Source of the DNA: Triplophysa rosa
Taxonomy: Eukaryota; Chordata; Actinopteri; Cypriniformes; Nemacheilidae
Direction of reading: 5' to 3'
Length of the DNA: 64,000 nucleotides
Assembly: GCF_024868665.1 (NCBI RefSeq)
Contig: NW_026634434.1
Span: 21,507-85,506, forward strand
This document shows, in pieces, positions 33,570 through 42,906 of the stretch. Numbering within the stretch: position 1 is the first letter of the stretch; every line of letters starts with the position of its first letter. The notes beneath the pieces are model-generated. The model worked only from the letters and a program-made list of their open reading frames with translations, did no database searches and was not told the DNA's origin. Both the position numbers and the translations under genes were made by a program.

Positions 33570-34997
33570 CAGGTGAGCAGATCCCTGCGAGCCACACATA
33601 TCCCAGGCGACCTGAACCAGACAGCGGATGTGCTCTCTCGTCAGTTGACGCCTCGCAGAGAGTGGCAACTCCACCCCCACGCAGCCAGCTCATTGGGTAC
33701 AGTCCGGGCAGGCTCAGGTAGACCCCTTCGCCTCCCTGGACACCACCCATTTCCCGCTAAGGTACTCCCTGCCTCGGCACGGATGCTCTAGCGCACAGCT
33801 GGCCATGGGACAAGCGGAAGTACATCTTTCCCCCAGTGAGCCTCATTGCACAGACCCTGTGCAAGGTCAGGGAGAGGAGCATCAAGTGTACTAGTTGCGC
33901 CATACTGGCCCAACCGGACTTGGTTCTCGGAGCTAATGCTCTTGACGACAGCTCCCTCCTGGCCGATTCCCCTGATGAAGGACCTGCTTTCCCAGGGGAA
34001 GGGCACGTTATGGCATCACGGGCTAGACCTCTGGAACCTCCATGTCTGGCCCCTGGACGGAACGAGGAGATCCTGAGTGGCCTAACCCCTGCGGCAGTTA
34101 AGACCACTACTCAGGCTAGGGCCCTGGCCACTAGGCGACTATACGCCTATAGTGGTTCCTCTTCTCATCCTGGTGCTCTTCTCGAAGAGAAGACCCGCTT
34201 AGTTGCTTGATCAAGTGGGTGCGGTCCTCCCAGAGGCCGCTCATCACGACCCAGTTGCTTGTAGTCTCTAGGACAGCACAACTTGATCATTTGGTTCCTA
34301 AGGGGCGTGGGGAGGCTACCACCTCACCCACGCTCCGTACCCTCTTACGACCTTGATGCGGTCCTGGAACCCCCTCGGAGATGCTGCTCTTTCTCACTTT
34401 CGATCAAGACGGCTCTCGGGAGGACGCTCAAGAGGGTAGCGGACCTACAAGCATTCTCCGTGTCCACAGATTGCCTAGAACTTGGGCCCGGTCATTCTCC
34501 CGCTATCTTGAGACCCCGGCCCGGCAACGTGCCCAAAGTTCCCACCACTCCCCTGAGACACCAGGTGGTGAACTTACAGGCGCTCCCCACCGGGGAGGAA
34601 GACCCAACCCCATCCGTGTTGTGTCCAGTACGCGCATTGCACCTCTGCTTGGACCGCACGCAGAGTCGCAGAAGCTCTGAGCAGCTCTTGTCTGTTTTGG
34701 AGATCAGCAGGGAGGGCTGTCTCAAACAGAGATTGGTGCACTGGATCATGGACGCCGTCACTTTGGCGTACCTGTCCTAAGATCGCCTACGCACACGGAG
34801 TACATCCTCCTCGTGGGTACTGGCTCGAGGCACCTCTCTGGCAGACATCTGCAGAGCTGCGGGTTGGGCTACACCCATCACCTTCCCGAGGTTCTACAGC
34901 CTCCGCATAAAACCGGTATCGGCTCGAGTCTTGCAGGCATCAGGTACGCCTATGACAGTACCCCCCCCCTTTCTCCTCGGGGGTCAGCGTACTACTA
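33570..34997 (+). pseudogene. DIRS-B tyrosine recombinase
   Basis: Starts after 'HIPGDLNQTADVLSRQLTP' at the end of RNase H. Box A lies at about 34420-34460 ('LKRVADLQAFSVS', here with Ala where others have Gly). Next come 'RHQVVNLQALPTGEED' (about 34558-34605) and 'QRLVHWIMDAVTLAYLS'. The C-terminal box at about 34808-34915 ('SLADICRAAGWATPITFPRF', then 'YSL') includes the region of the nucleophilic Tyr. Stops and frameshifts interrupt it at about 34350, 34490 and 34780. Confidence 0.75.
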
Positions 34998-34999
34998 GC

Positions 35000-35342
35000 C
35001 TCCCTTCTTCCCCCACTGGGTGAAGAACAGGCACTCCATCCATCACTAGCAAGCACCTCCTGCGGGCGGGCTGGGCAGAGCAGCCCTGCCCCTTAGGCTG
35101 GGTATCTCCGGAGTTATTCGCAACATAGCTCTAACCGGACCTAGTGCTACCAGACGTTGCAACCCCCCAGTAGGGCGGTTCCGTCTGATGTATCCTCATG
35201 CTGGTTCCCACCTTGGTAACCCATGACCTCCTTAGGTGGACCTCCACCTCGCGGTTTTCTCTTCAACCGCTCTTTCTTCCCATGAGTTCTCCCCCATCGG
35301 TGAGACCATGTTGGTATCTCCACTAGACTACTCCCTGCGGTA
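35000..35342 (+). other. DIRS-B 3' non-coding region, left of ERV
   Basis: Matches the DIRS-A 3' non-coding region. Ends in CCCTGCGGTA, whose last four bases are duplicated after the ERV at 46646. Confidence 0.75.
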
Positions 35343-35874
35343 TGTTGGGTCTATCCATTTCATAAGAGGTGTAATTTTATAATTTCAGTATCCTAGCAAT
35401 ATGTATTTTAATCATGTGCTTTCAGAGAAAATAGATGTGGACCGAAACTGAACAGTAGTTCCTCCTGGCAGGGTGGAATTTACAAGAAACTGAGTGATAA
35501 ATCATGTGATTTCATGAGAATGTGGGGGTAGGAGTGTTGTTCCTCTTTTTGTGTTAACAGAAGTGTGAGTGAGGAGACACGCTAAGAAATGGAGGTCTGC
35601 CTGGTAACTTTGGACGGAGGATTCTGTATTGGCAGAGAAGAGAGTCACCCCACCGGGCTCTGGGAGGAACCAAACAAGAATATAAAAATATGTGTGATGT
35701 GTTTGTAAAGCGTTCTGGAATGCCCAGATGCTCTTGATGTATCTGTTGTTCGGAATCCTGAGCTCAGCTCTATCTATTTTACTCGCCTTCTATTCTAAAT
35801 AAAATCAATCTGATCATAGACGTTGTATGAGCGATTTCTGAACCGGGGAAGGACTGTAAGATTTCAGTCCAACA
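35343..35874 (+). repeat. ERV 5' LTR
   Basis: Starts TGTTGGGTCTATCC and ends TTTCAGTCCAACA. TATA box TATAAAAATA at 35681-35690 and polyadenylation signal AATAAA at 35798-35803, giving U3, R and U5 in normal order. Differs from the 3' LTR at about 8 of 532 positions. Confidence 0.95.
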
Positions 35875-35877
35875 ATT

Positions 35878-35895
35878 TGGAGGGGGCACCCGGAT
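35878..35895 (+). promoter_or_regulatory. Primer-binding site complementary to tRNA-Cys
   Basis: TGGAGGGGGCACCCGGAT, three bases after the LTR, is complementary to the 3' end of vertebrate tRNA-Cys (acceptor ...GTGCCCCCT plus CCA). One T-stem position varies among tRNA-Cys genes. Minus-strand DNA synthesis would start here. The tRNA sequence is from memory. Confidence 0.75.
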
Positions 35896-35974
35896 CGCTC
35901 TTTGGAGTGATCAAGGACGGCGCGGACATTCCAGTTTCTCCATTTCAACACTACTGCGCAGTTCAACAAAAAAA

Positions 35975-35982
35975 GGTGAGCA
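35975..35982 (+). promoter_or_regulatory. Likely major splice donor of the ERV leader
   Basis: AAAG|GTGAGCAG in the leader, about 100 bases after the LTR, fits the vertebrate 5' splice-site consensus and is well placed to make the spliced env mRNA. Inferred from consensus only. Confidence 0.5.
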
Positions 35983-36139
35983 GAAACCTGTTTTATCGAA
36001 TTCTGTGATTGACAATACCCAAATTAAATGTGTTGAAGGAAGAGAGATGGGAATGTAAGTAAAGATTTAAATACAGCCAAATGTCAAAACGTTCTAAAAC
36101 CTATAGAGGACGAGTAAATTGATCGAGGCAATATGTTAT

Positions 36140-36829
36140 ACTGTTCTGGCACTGGTGTGCAGATAATTTTCTATATTTTTAGGTTGGCACTGGTGTGCAG
36201 ATAATTTTCTATATTTTTAGGTTGGCACTGGTGTGCAAATAATTTTTATTTTTTTAGGTTGGCACTGGTGTGCAGATAATTCTTTATTTTTAGGTTGGCA
36301 CTGGTGTGCAAATAATTTTTATATTTTTAGGTTGGCACTGGTGTGCAGATAATTCTTTATTTTTAGGTTGGCACTGGTGTGCAAATAATTTTTATATTTT
36401 TAGGTTGGCACTGGTGTGCAGATAATTCTTTATTTTTAGGTTGGCACTGGTGTGCAAATAATTTTTATATTTTTAGGTTGGCACTGGTGTGCAGATAATT
36501 CTTTATTTTTAGGTTGGCACTGGTGTGCAAATAATTTTTTATATTTTTAGGTTGGCACTGGTGTGCAGGTAATTCTTTATTTTTAGGTTGGCACTGGTGT
36601 GCAAATAATTTTCTATATTTTTAGGTTGGCACTGGTGTGCAGATAATTCTTTATTTTTAGGTTGGCACTGGTGTGCAAATAATTTTTTATATTTTTAGGT
36701 TGGCACTGGTGTGCAGATAATTCTTTATTTTTAGGTTGGCACTGGTGTGCAAATAATTTTTTATATTTTTAGGTTGGCACTGGTGTGCAAATAATTCTTT
36801 ATTTTTTTAGGTTGGCACTGGTGTGCAAT
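36140..36829 (+). repeat. Leader tandem array, 19 copies, 35-38 bp
   Basis: Nineteen copies of TGGCACTGGTGTGCA, separated by AT-rich spacers ending in TATTTTTAG|G. Spacers alternate between a GATAATTCTTTA type and an AATAATTTTTATA type, so the higher-order unit is a dimer of about 70 bases. The last copy ends two bases before the gag ATG at 36830. Each spacer resembles a 3' splice site (T-rich tract plus TAG). The array is non-coding, and earlier in-frame GTG codons are not likely starts. Confidence 0.93.
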
Positions 36830-39305
36830 ATGGATATAGATACAAAAGTTAATGGTTCTATACAAAATGACTGGAAAAATGTAGTGCATATGGTAAGGGC
36901 ACAAACAGAGCCTAAAGATATGAGAGAAAGGGACAAGGAATTAGTAAACGCCTGGGAAAAATTAAAGGTACAATTTAATTGGTCAGAAGAAACTAAAGGA
37001 AATTATGATGTGGCACAGGCTATCAGGAAAATGGAAATGTTGACCCATCGTGAATTACAGCGGGCAGAAGAAAATGTTTCTAAAGCAGGTGTGTTTGAGA
37101 AGAGGAAACTCAAAACACAGATAGAAAATCGTAAGAAGGAATTACGGCAGTGGACCCGTATAGCCGCTACGGCTACAGCCGTCAGTAAAACAGGGGTAAA
37201 CCCGAAAGTTAATGGTGATCAAGCAGGTGTAAAACGGGATTTACCTCCCCCTTATAATGTCCCTAACTTGCGACTAAACCCGTCTGCTCCCGTTGGCATA
37301 ATGGCCCCAGTATTTGAGCTCAAAGGGGGCGATGTGATGTGTGAGGACGGCCGTGTGAAAATTACAGCAGGTACGGTGGAGGGTGAAATGAGTAAGGCTG
37401 ACAAACTAGAGGAGGCGGACAGAATTAGGAAAATGATAAGAGTAGAACTGGAAAGAGATAAAGAAAAGGAAAGAGGACACCAAGAACGTCTTTTGATATT
37501 AGAACAGGAGTTTTCAGTGAATAAAAAAGAGAGAGAACAAAAAACAAAAAAACGAAGCAACAGTGTAGACACCGGAGATGTGGAAAGCGTCTCAACAGAA
37601 CAGAGCAATGAGAATGATGTAGAGCAGGGGTGTCCAAAGCCAGTCCTGGAGGGCCGGTGTCCTGCAAAGTTTAGCTTCAACATTAATCAAACACACCTGA
37701 ACAGCTAATCAAGGTCTCACAAAGCAGACTAGAAACTTCCAAACAGGTGTGTTGAGCCAAGTTGGAGCTAAACTCTGCAGGACAGTGGCCCTCCAGGACT
37801 GACATTGGACACCCCTGATGTAGAGGATGATGTTAGGTCAGGGGAAGAAATGGAACAGGAAGGCGGGGAAAGTAGAGGGGAGCAGGGGGTATCAGGAGGA
37901 CTGATGAGAGTAGTAGTGGAAGGAAAGGATTTAGATTATTGGACTGAGGGGGTAGAGACACAGAGGAGGACAGAGAAACTATTCAGTAGAAGTCAGGAAG
38001 TGGGAGTGGAGGAGAAACAGAAAGCAACACCACCAACCAGTGAAGGGCGTTACTCACTCAGGCAATACATCAGAGCTCCCTCCCATATGGGGGAGGAGAA
38101 AAGTCTAGTAAGATCAAGAGGCACTGTGTTCCAACAGATGACTGACGGAGCTCACACCCCAGTTAGACCCAATTTAATTTGTCCTTTACTTGGGAGGGGG
38201 GGAACTCAAGAGTATAAACCGTGGTCTCATTCTGATGTTACAGCCATTGAATTGAAACTGCCAGCTATCTCTAAGGGAGGGGTCAAGTGGCTGACAAAAC
38301 TAAGCGCCTTGACATGTGGGGTGGAGCTGGCTTTGGGTGACGTGAGAACACTGTTGGGCGGTCTAGTGCCTGCCTCTAAGTTGAGGGCCATTGAACAGGA
38401 CGCTGGCCTTTAATGATGAAGCCAGTGAGGAGCCCTTAAGGCGCCACATTTCCAGTTTGAGTGCTGCATTAAAGGCCCATTTTCCAACCCCTGCCACTGC
38501 CTACCAGAACATTAAGTTTAGAATGAAACCTGGGGAGACGGCTGGTGTCTATTTGAACAGATGTGAGGGGGAATGGGAGGCACAGGTGGAAGAACATTGT
38601 GATAATACCCCTATTTCTAGAGCTCTTTTCAGGGCCGCTGTGTTGGCAGGAACTCCCTTGGCCGTCCAGAAAGCAATGGCAGACAACCCAGACATCCCAG
38701 TTTCTAATGATGAGGTATGGACTAGACACTTAGCTCATCACACCGATAAGGCAACAGATAGAGAGGACTATGATGAGAAAGAGATAAGTAAGTTGAAGAA
38801 CCAATTATTGAAACTACAACTCGATGTAGAGCAAGCAAAGGCTAAGGCAAAAAAGACACAGACCAGTAGGGATGGCCAAATGGTCCAACAGGTTCCCATG
38901 ACCCAGACTGTCCCAAACCCTACAACACAAGCTTCCACACACACTTTTGAAAACATGGCACCATTTCATCACTATCCTCACCCAGTCCCTTATCAACAAT
39001 ACCATCCATACAGGGGACAAAGCAAGGGAGGCCCTAGAGGGGGAGGATATAGAAGAGGGGGGTACACTGAGGGATCCCAGGGTTGTTTCTTGTGTGGAGA
39101 TAGCTCACATTGGAAAAACGAGTGTCCAATGAATGGGCCACCAGCTGCAAGGGGTTGGGGTCCCTTAAGAGGTGGTGGAAATGGTCGGGGCAGGCGACCA
39201 TACCCAAACTCTTTCCCCTTCAATCCTAACCCTAACCCAGGGGGAAATCAGGTGTCAACTAAATTCCCTGTGTGGGGCCTGGGAGGGGAGGCGGAAACAC
39301 ACTGA
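36830..39305 (+). pseudogene. gag: ERV gag (interrupted by MITE and a frameshift)
   Basis: Starts at ATG 36830, the first ATG after the leader array. The matrix-like N-terminus runs to about residue 120. A PPPY late-domain motif lies at 37244-37255, where gag would recruit NEDD4-type ligases for budding. A long charged coiled-coil follows (37390-37560). A hAT MITE then introduces a stop at 37706-37708, although its length plus duplication is a multiple of three and keeps phase. The capsid region is at 37820-38900 ('PWSHSDVTAIELKLP', 'NIKFRMKPGETAGVYLNR'). A second coiled-coil and an RGG-rich nucleocapsid with one zinc knuckle, 'CFLCGDSSHWKNEC' (39086-39127), complete it. A frameshift near 38400 breaks capsid. 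It ends at UGA 39303-39305. Confidence 0.85.
37625..37817. mobile_element. hAT-type MITE inserted in ERV gag
   Basis: 193 bases starting CAGGGGTGTCC and ending GGACACCCCTG, with inner inverted blocks (GTCCTGGAGGGCC / GGCCCTCCAGGAC). It is flanked by the 8-bp duplication ATGTAGAG (37617-37624 and 37818-37825), the hAT hallmark. This is a very common fish MITE type. It is younger than the provirus. Confidence 0.92.
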
Positions 39306-39354
39306 GGGGGCCTACAGAGAACTACCAGGGGAGCAAGGGCCGAGCCTCTCCTGG
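39303..39354 (+). promoter_or_regulatory. UGA readthrough site with downstream hairpin (gag-pol junction)
   Basis: Gag ends in UGA, and the same frame stays open through the 18 codons before the first pol ATG and on into protease, so pol would be made by stop-codon suppression as in gammaretroviruses. A stem of 9 pairs (39325-39333, CCAGGGGAG, with 39346-39354, CTCTCCTGG; one G-U pair) closes a 12-base loop 19 bases after the stop. A GGCC in the loop could pair with the GGCC at 39309-39312. The hairpin was found by eye. Confidence 0.65.
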
Positions 39355-40412
39355 ACATTATGGTCAATAACAGGCCATTAAAGGCCCTAGTGGATACTGG
39401 GGCCACTTACTCCACGGTAACTGGCACATTACCTGGAGATATGTTGACTACCAATAGCATTGAAGTCATGGGGTTCTCTGGGGAAATTGAAAAATGGCCT
39501 AAAACAAAACCCCTTTCAGTTAAGGTGGCCAACCAACACCTAACACACAGCTTTCTCTATTCAACCAGAGCACCAGTGCCTCTTCTGGGCAGAGACCTGT
39601 TGGTAAAATTGGGGGAGAGTATTTTATGCACTCCTGATGGTATAGTCATCTCCTTCCCTTGTGGCTTATTTCATAATTGTTCAAAGGGCGGGGGCTTGAT
39701 TTCAGCCTCTCACGGCCAGTGGATGCTGGCAGCCACAGAGAGAGGAGAGGGAGCTGACATATACTGTGTGGAGTTGGATAACCCTGACACTGGCTCCAAC
39801 TCAAATGGGATCTTAGCAGTGTATCACCTGTGGGAAGAATGGATAAAACAACACCTAATATACATCCCCCCTAAAGATCCATTTCATTGCACATTATTCT
39901 ATGACAGGACAGGGGATTTGACATATGAAGACAGTTTTTCTGAGATTGAGGGCCATAACTGGACCATTAGCAGTCCAGGGCTATTAATAGGTAGGGAGGG
40001 AGTGGTGGCCCTTATTATATTGACCTTAGAGCAGTCTAAGTGGTACAGGATGTCTGATACAGCAGCCCCTCATGTTTCTCTAGCCTTACATCCTGGTCAC
40101 GAGGCTAGAGAATTAGGTTGCATGACTAAAAGGTTGTTGCGACTCACTAACTGGGAATCAGGTCCTGAGGGGGTGCTGTATTCGCCATCTGAACAGGCAT
40201 ATAAAATCTTGGCCCCTTGTCACTGTACAGGAATGTTGACACATGTATGGCTCAATAGGAGCCATGGCAGGGAGAACACTGATGATGACGCAGCCATCCC
40301 TATGATTGCTAGACTACCGCCTGAGTTGTGGTCCACAGGTCCAACGGACGTTGGACATTGTAAAGTACCCCCAATCACCTTTTCCCTGAGAGATTACACC
40401 CCTATATGGTAA
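39306..40412 (+). pseudogene. pol: ERV pol: protease plus 2H-phosphoesterase-like insert
   Basis: In frame with gag. Counting from the ATG at 39360, the retropepsin active site 'LVDTGATYS' is at residues 11-18, and 'LLGRDLL' at 75-81 marks the end of the protease fold. Between protease and RT are about 230 residues not found in simple gammaretroviruses. They hold His-Cys-Thr at 176-178 and His-Val-Ser at 238-240, each in a hydrophobic strand-like setting, the HxT...HxS pattern of 2H phosphoesterases. The tail ('ELWSTGPTDVGHCKVPPI') leads into RT. A TAA at 40410-40412 interrupts the frame before RT and looks like a later nonsense change. Confidence 0.75.
39807..40170 (+). other. Candidate 2H phosphoesterase-like domain in ERV Pol
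   Basis: Residues about 150-270 of the protease-RT segment. HxT at 39885-39893 and HxS at 40071-40079, 62 residues apart, with predicted beta-type flanks ('FHCTLFYD', 'PHVSLAL'). 2H enzymes cleave 2',3'-cyclic or 2',5'-linked nucleotides, and some RNA viruses use them against oligoadenylate signalling. The assignment rests on the two motifs and their spacing, so it is a hypothesis. A structural spacer or decayed dUTPase-like domain are alternatives. Confidence 0.4.
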
Positions 40413-41384
40413 AGACAGTATAAGAACAAACCTGAGGCAGAGCAGGGCATTGCCTCTACCATTGCTGGCCTGGTGGACTCGGGAGTGTTGACTGTCGCCA
40501 AATCCGATTGGAACACACCCATCCTGACTGTGCCCAAGCCAGGCACCGACAAATACCGGATGGTACATGACCTACGTAAGATTAAAGCGTTGGTATCCAC
40601 ACCAACCCTATCTGTGCCTAACCCATACACTTCTTTGTCCAGTTTGACTGTGCGGCACCTGTTTTTTACGTGTATTGACTTGGCTAATGCTTTCTTTTGT
40701 ATACCTATTGCAGACGCCTGTAAACCAATTTTGGCGTTCACCTATAGGGGTCACCAGTACACGTACCAGAGGCTGCCACAGGGCTTCATTCTCTCCCCAG
40801 GGATCTTCAACCATGTCCTGAGGGACCAACTGGCAGGCTGCCAGCTACCCCGGGATACTGTGTTAATACAGTATGTTGATGATTTGCTGGTGGCTGCAAC
40901 CTGTAGGGAGCATTGCCTCTCTGCCACTGAGATTTTGTTGTCACAGCTATACAAGGCAGGGTTCAAGGTTAGTAAAGAAAAACTGCAGATTTGTAGACCA
41001 CAAGTTACATTTCTGGGACGTTCAGTAGGTGGCCAGGGCAGTGGTCTGACCTGTAAGCACAGAGAAGAAATTTTGAATCACCCAAAACCATTGACGGTCA
41101 AGGATCTTATGTCATTCCTGGGCCTGACTGGGTTCAGCAGACACTATATTGCCCAGTATGCTGATCTCACGGCTCCTTTAAGATGCATGGTCAGAGATAA
41201 GGGTATGAAAAATGGTACAGCAACCCTGGATTGGTCAGTCGAGGCTGAGCAGTCTTTCATAACGTTGAAACAGAGCCTTTCCATGTCAACACAATTGCAG
41301 TGTGCAGATTATTCAGAATTGTTTTTCCTTGACGTGGCAGAAAGCAATCAGACCGCAAAATGGAGTGTTGTATCAGAAAGATAG
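40413..41384 (+). pseudogene. pol: ERV pol: reverse transcriptase
   Basis: RT polymerase domain in frame with the protease segment after the TAA. Motifs: 'SDWNTPILTVPKPGTDKYRM' (fingers), 'FTCIDLANAFFCIPI' (first catalytic Asp, about 40671), 'QRLPQGFILSPGIFN' and 'LIQYVDDLLVA' (catalytic pair, 40863-40895), then 'LGLTGFSRHYIAQYADLTAPL' (thumb/connection). Order and motif choices are gammaretroviral. A single-base indel in the A-run at about 41357-41360 shifts the frame at the connection domain, giving a premature stop at 41384. Confidence 0.9.
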
Positions 41385-42906
41385 GGGTCGGCGGCGTGTG
41401 TTGCAGTATGTCAGCGTACTACTCGACCCGGTTGAACAGCGTCAGCCTCCATGTGCTATGTTTGCAGCTGGACTAGCCAAAATAATTACCAAAACATCCC
41501 ATCTCGTGTTAGGGCACTGTCTGGTAGTTCACACATCACATTCCGTCATATCATTTGTTAATTCATCTGCCTTCACATTTTCTCCATTGCGAACGCACAG
41601 AATGTCCACCATTTTGACTGCACCAAACATTAACTATTGTCATGACGGGGTGAACATGGCCGACTTTATGTCTGTGGAAGGCGAGCCCCATGACTGTGCA
41701 CCCCGTACCTATTTGGCGTCACTAATTCGACCTGATCTCCAAACCAAAAAATTGGAGGGAGCTATGGACCTTTTTACTGATGGTTGCTGTTATAGGAAAC
41801 TAGATGGGACACTGAGCGCTGGGTATGCCGTGGTACAGGCATCCCTGGACGGTTTTGAAACCAGACTCTCAGAGAAACTTTCGTTCAGACAATCTGCGCA
41901 ACACGTTGAATTATTGGCTGTTCTAGCTGCATTACGCATTGCTGATGGTCAATGGGTCAACATTTACTCTGATTCCGCCTACGCCGTAAATAGCATCTTG
42001 ACTGAGCTGCCACAGTGGCAGAGATGTAACTTCACTACCTCAACCGGTCGACCGATTAAGCATGCGGAAGAAGCCAAGGCCTTGTGCGACGCTGTGTTAT
42101 TGCCTGAGAAAGTGGCCATTCTTAAATGTGCTGGACATCAAGTATCAGATTGCTTTGAAAAAAGAGGTAATGATGCCGCCGACAAAGCAGCCAAGACGGC
42201 AGCTGGATACTGTATGCCTCACCAGATGGTAGTCAGACCTATTGACGAACTTGTCTCTCTTTCACCTGAAATAACTTTGTCATTTCTTTCAGACACTTAT
42301 AAGACGGCGGCCCCTGAAGAGAAGTCCCTGTGGATGAGTAAGGGTGCCTGTCTTTCTGACACGGGTGTGTGGCGAGCACCTGATGGCCGTCCTGTCCTGC
42401 CAGCGGACCTGGCAAAGACAGTTCTATTGGAAGCCCATGGGATGGCTCACAGCAGTGACCGAGACATGAAACGCCGTATGGAGGGTTGGTGGCATCCATT
42501 CCTGCCCCATATGATCTCAGAGGTAATCAAGTCCTGTGAAGTATGTCAGCAAATGAATGTCAGGCCCACCATTAAATCTGAGCGAGGGCATTTCCCAGTT
42601 GTTTCTGGTCCTGGCTGTGAAATAGTGATTGACTTCACTGACATGGGCTATCGGGTACAAGGCAAACAGTACCTTCTCGTCATGGTGGACAGTTACACTT
42701 CCTGGCCAGAAGCTTTTGCCGTTGGGAGGGAAGACAGTACCTCCGTTGTTAAATGCTTGATCAATCAATACATCCCAAGATATAGTTTTCCCCATAGGAT
42801 CCGTTCAGATAATGGCTCCCATTTCAAAAATGAACATTTGAGGTTGGTTGAGCATTCCCTTGGCCTGAAACATTCCTTTGAGGCCGTTTACCATCCCCAA
42901 AGCTAG
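41385..42906 (+). pseudogene. pol: ERV pol: RNase H and integrase
   Basis: Continues pol in a different frame (open 41302-42906). RNase H at about 41764-42210 has its four acidic positions: 'LFTDG', 'HVELLAVLAAL', 'IYSDSAYAVNS' and 'GNDAADKAA'. The integrase zinc finger follows (42433-42560: 'EAHGMAHSS', then 'CEVCQQ'). The rve core has 'EIVIDFTDM' (first Asp) and 'IRSDNGSHF' (second Asp). A TAG at 42904-42906 lies just before the catalytic Glu region, in a conserved 'YHPQS' context, and is most simply a nonsense mutation because the same frame continues unbroken. Confidence 0.9.

Noticed and set aside
36140..36829. CRISPR-like regular array
   Set aside because: Spacers are not unique: they alternate between two near-identical types, and the array lies inside a retroviral leader.
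36785..36829. GTG start for gag 15 codons upstream
   Set aside because: It lies inside the tandem array; the first ATG at 36830 follows immediately after the last repeat.
37252..37683. Antisense frame opposite ERV gag
   Set aside because: A shadow of the Lys/Glu-rich gag coiled-coil with no recognisable domain.
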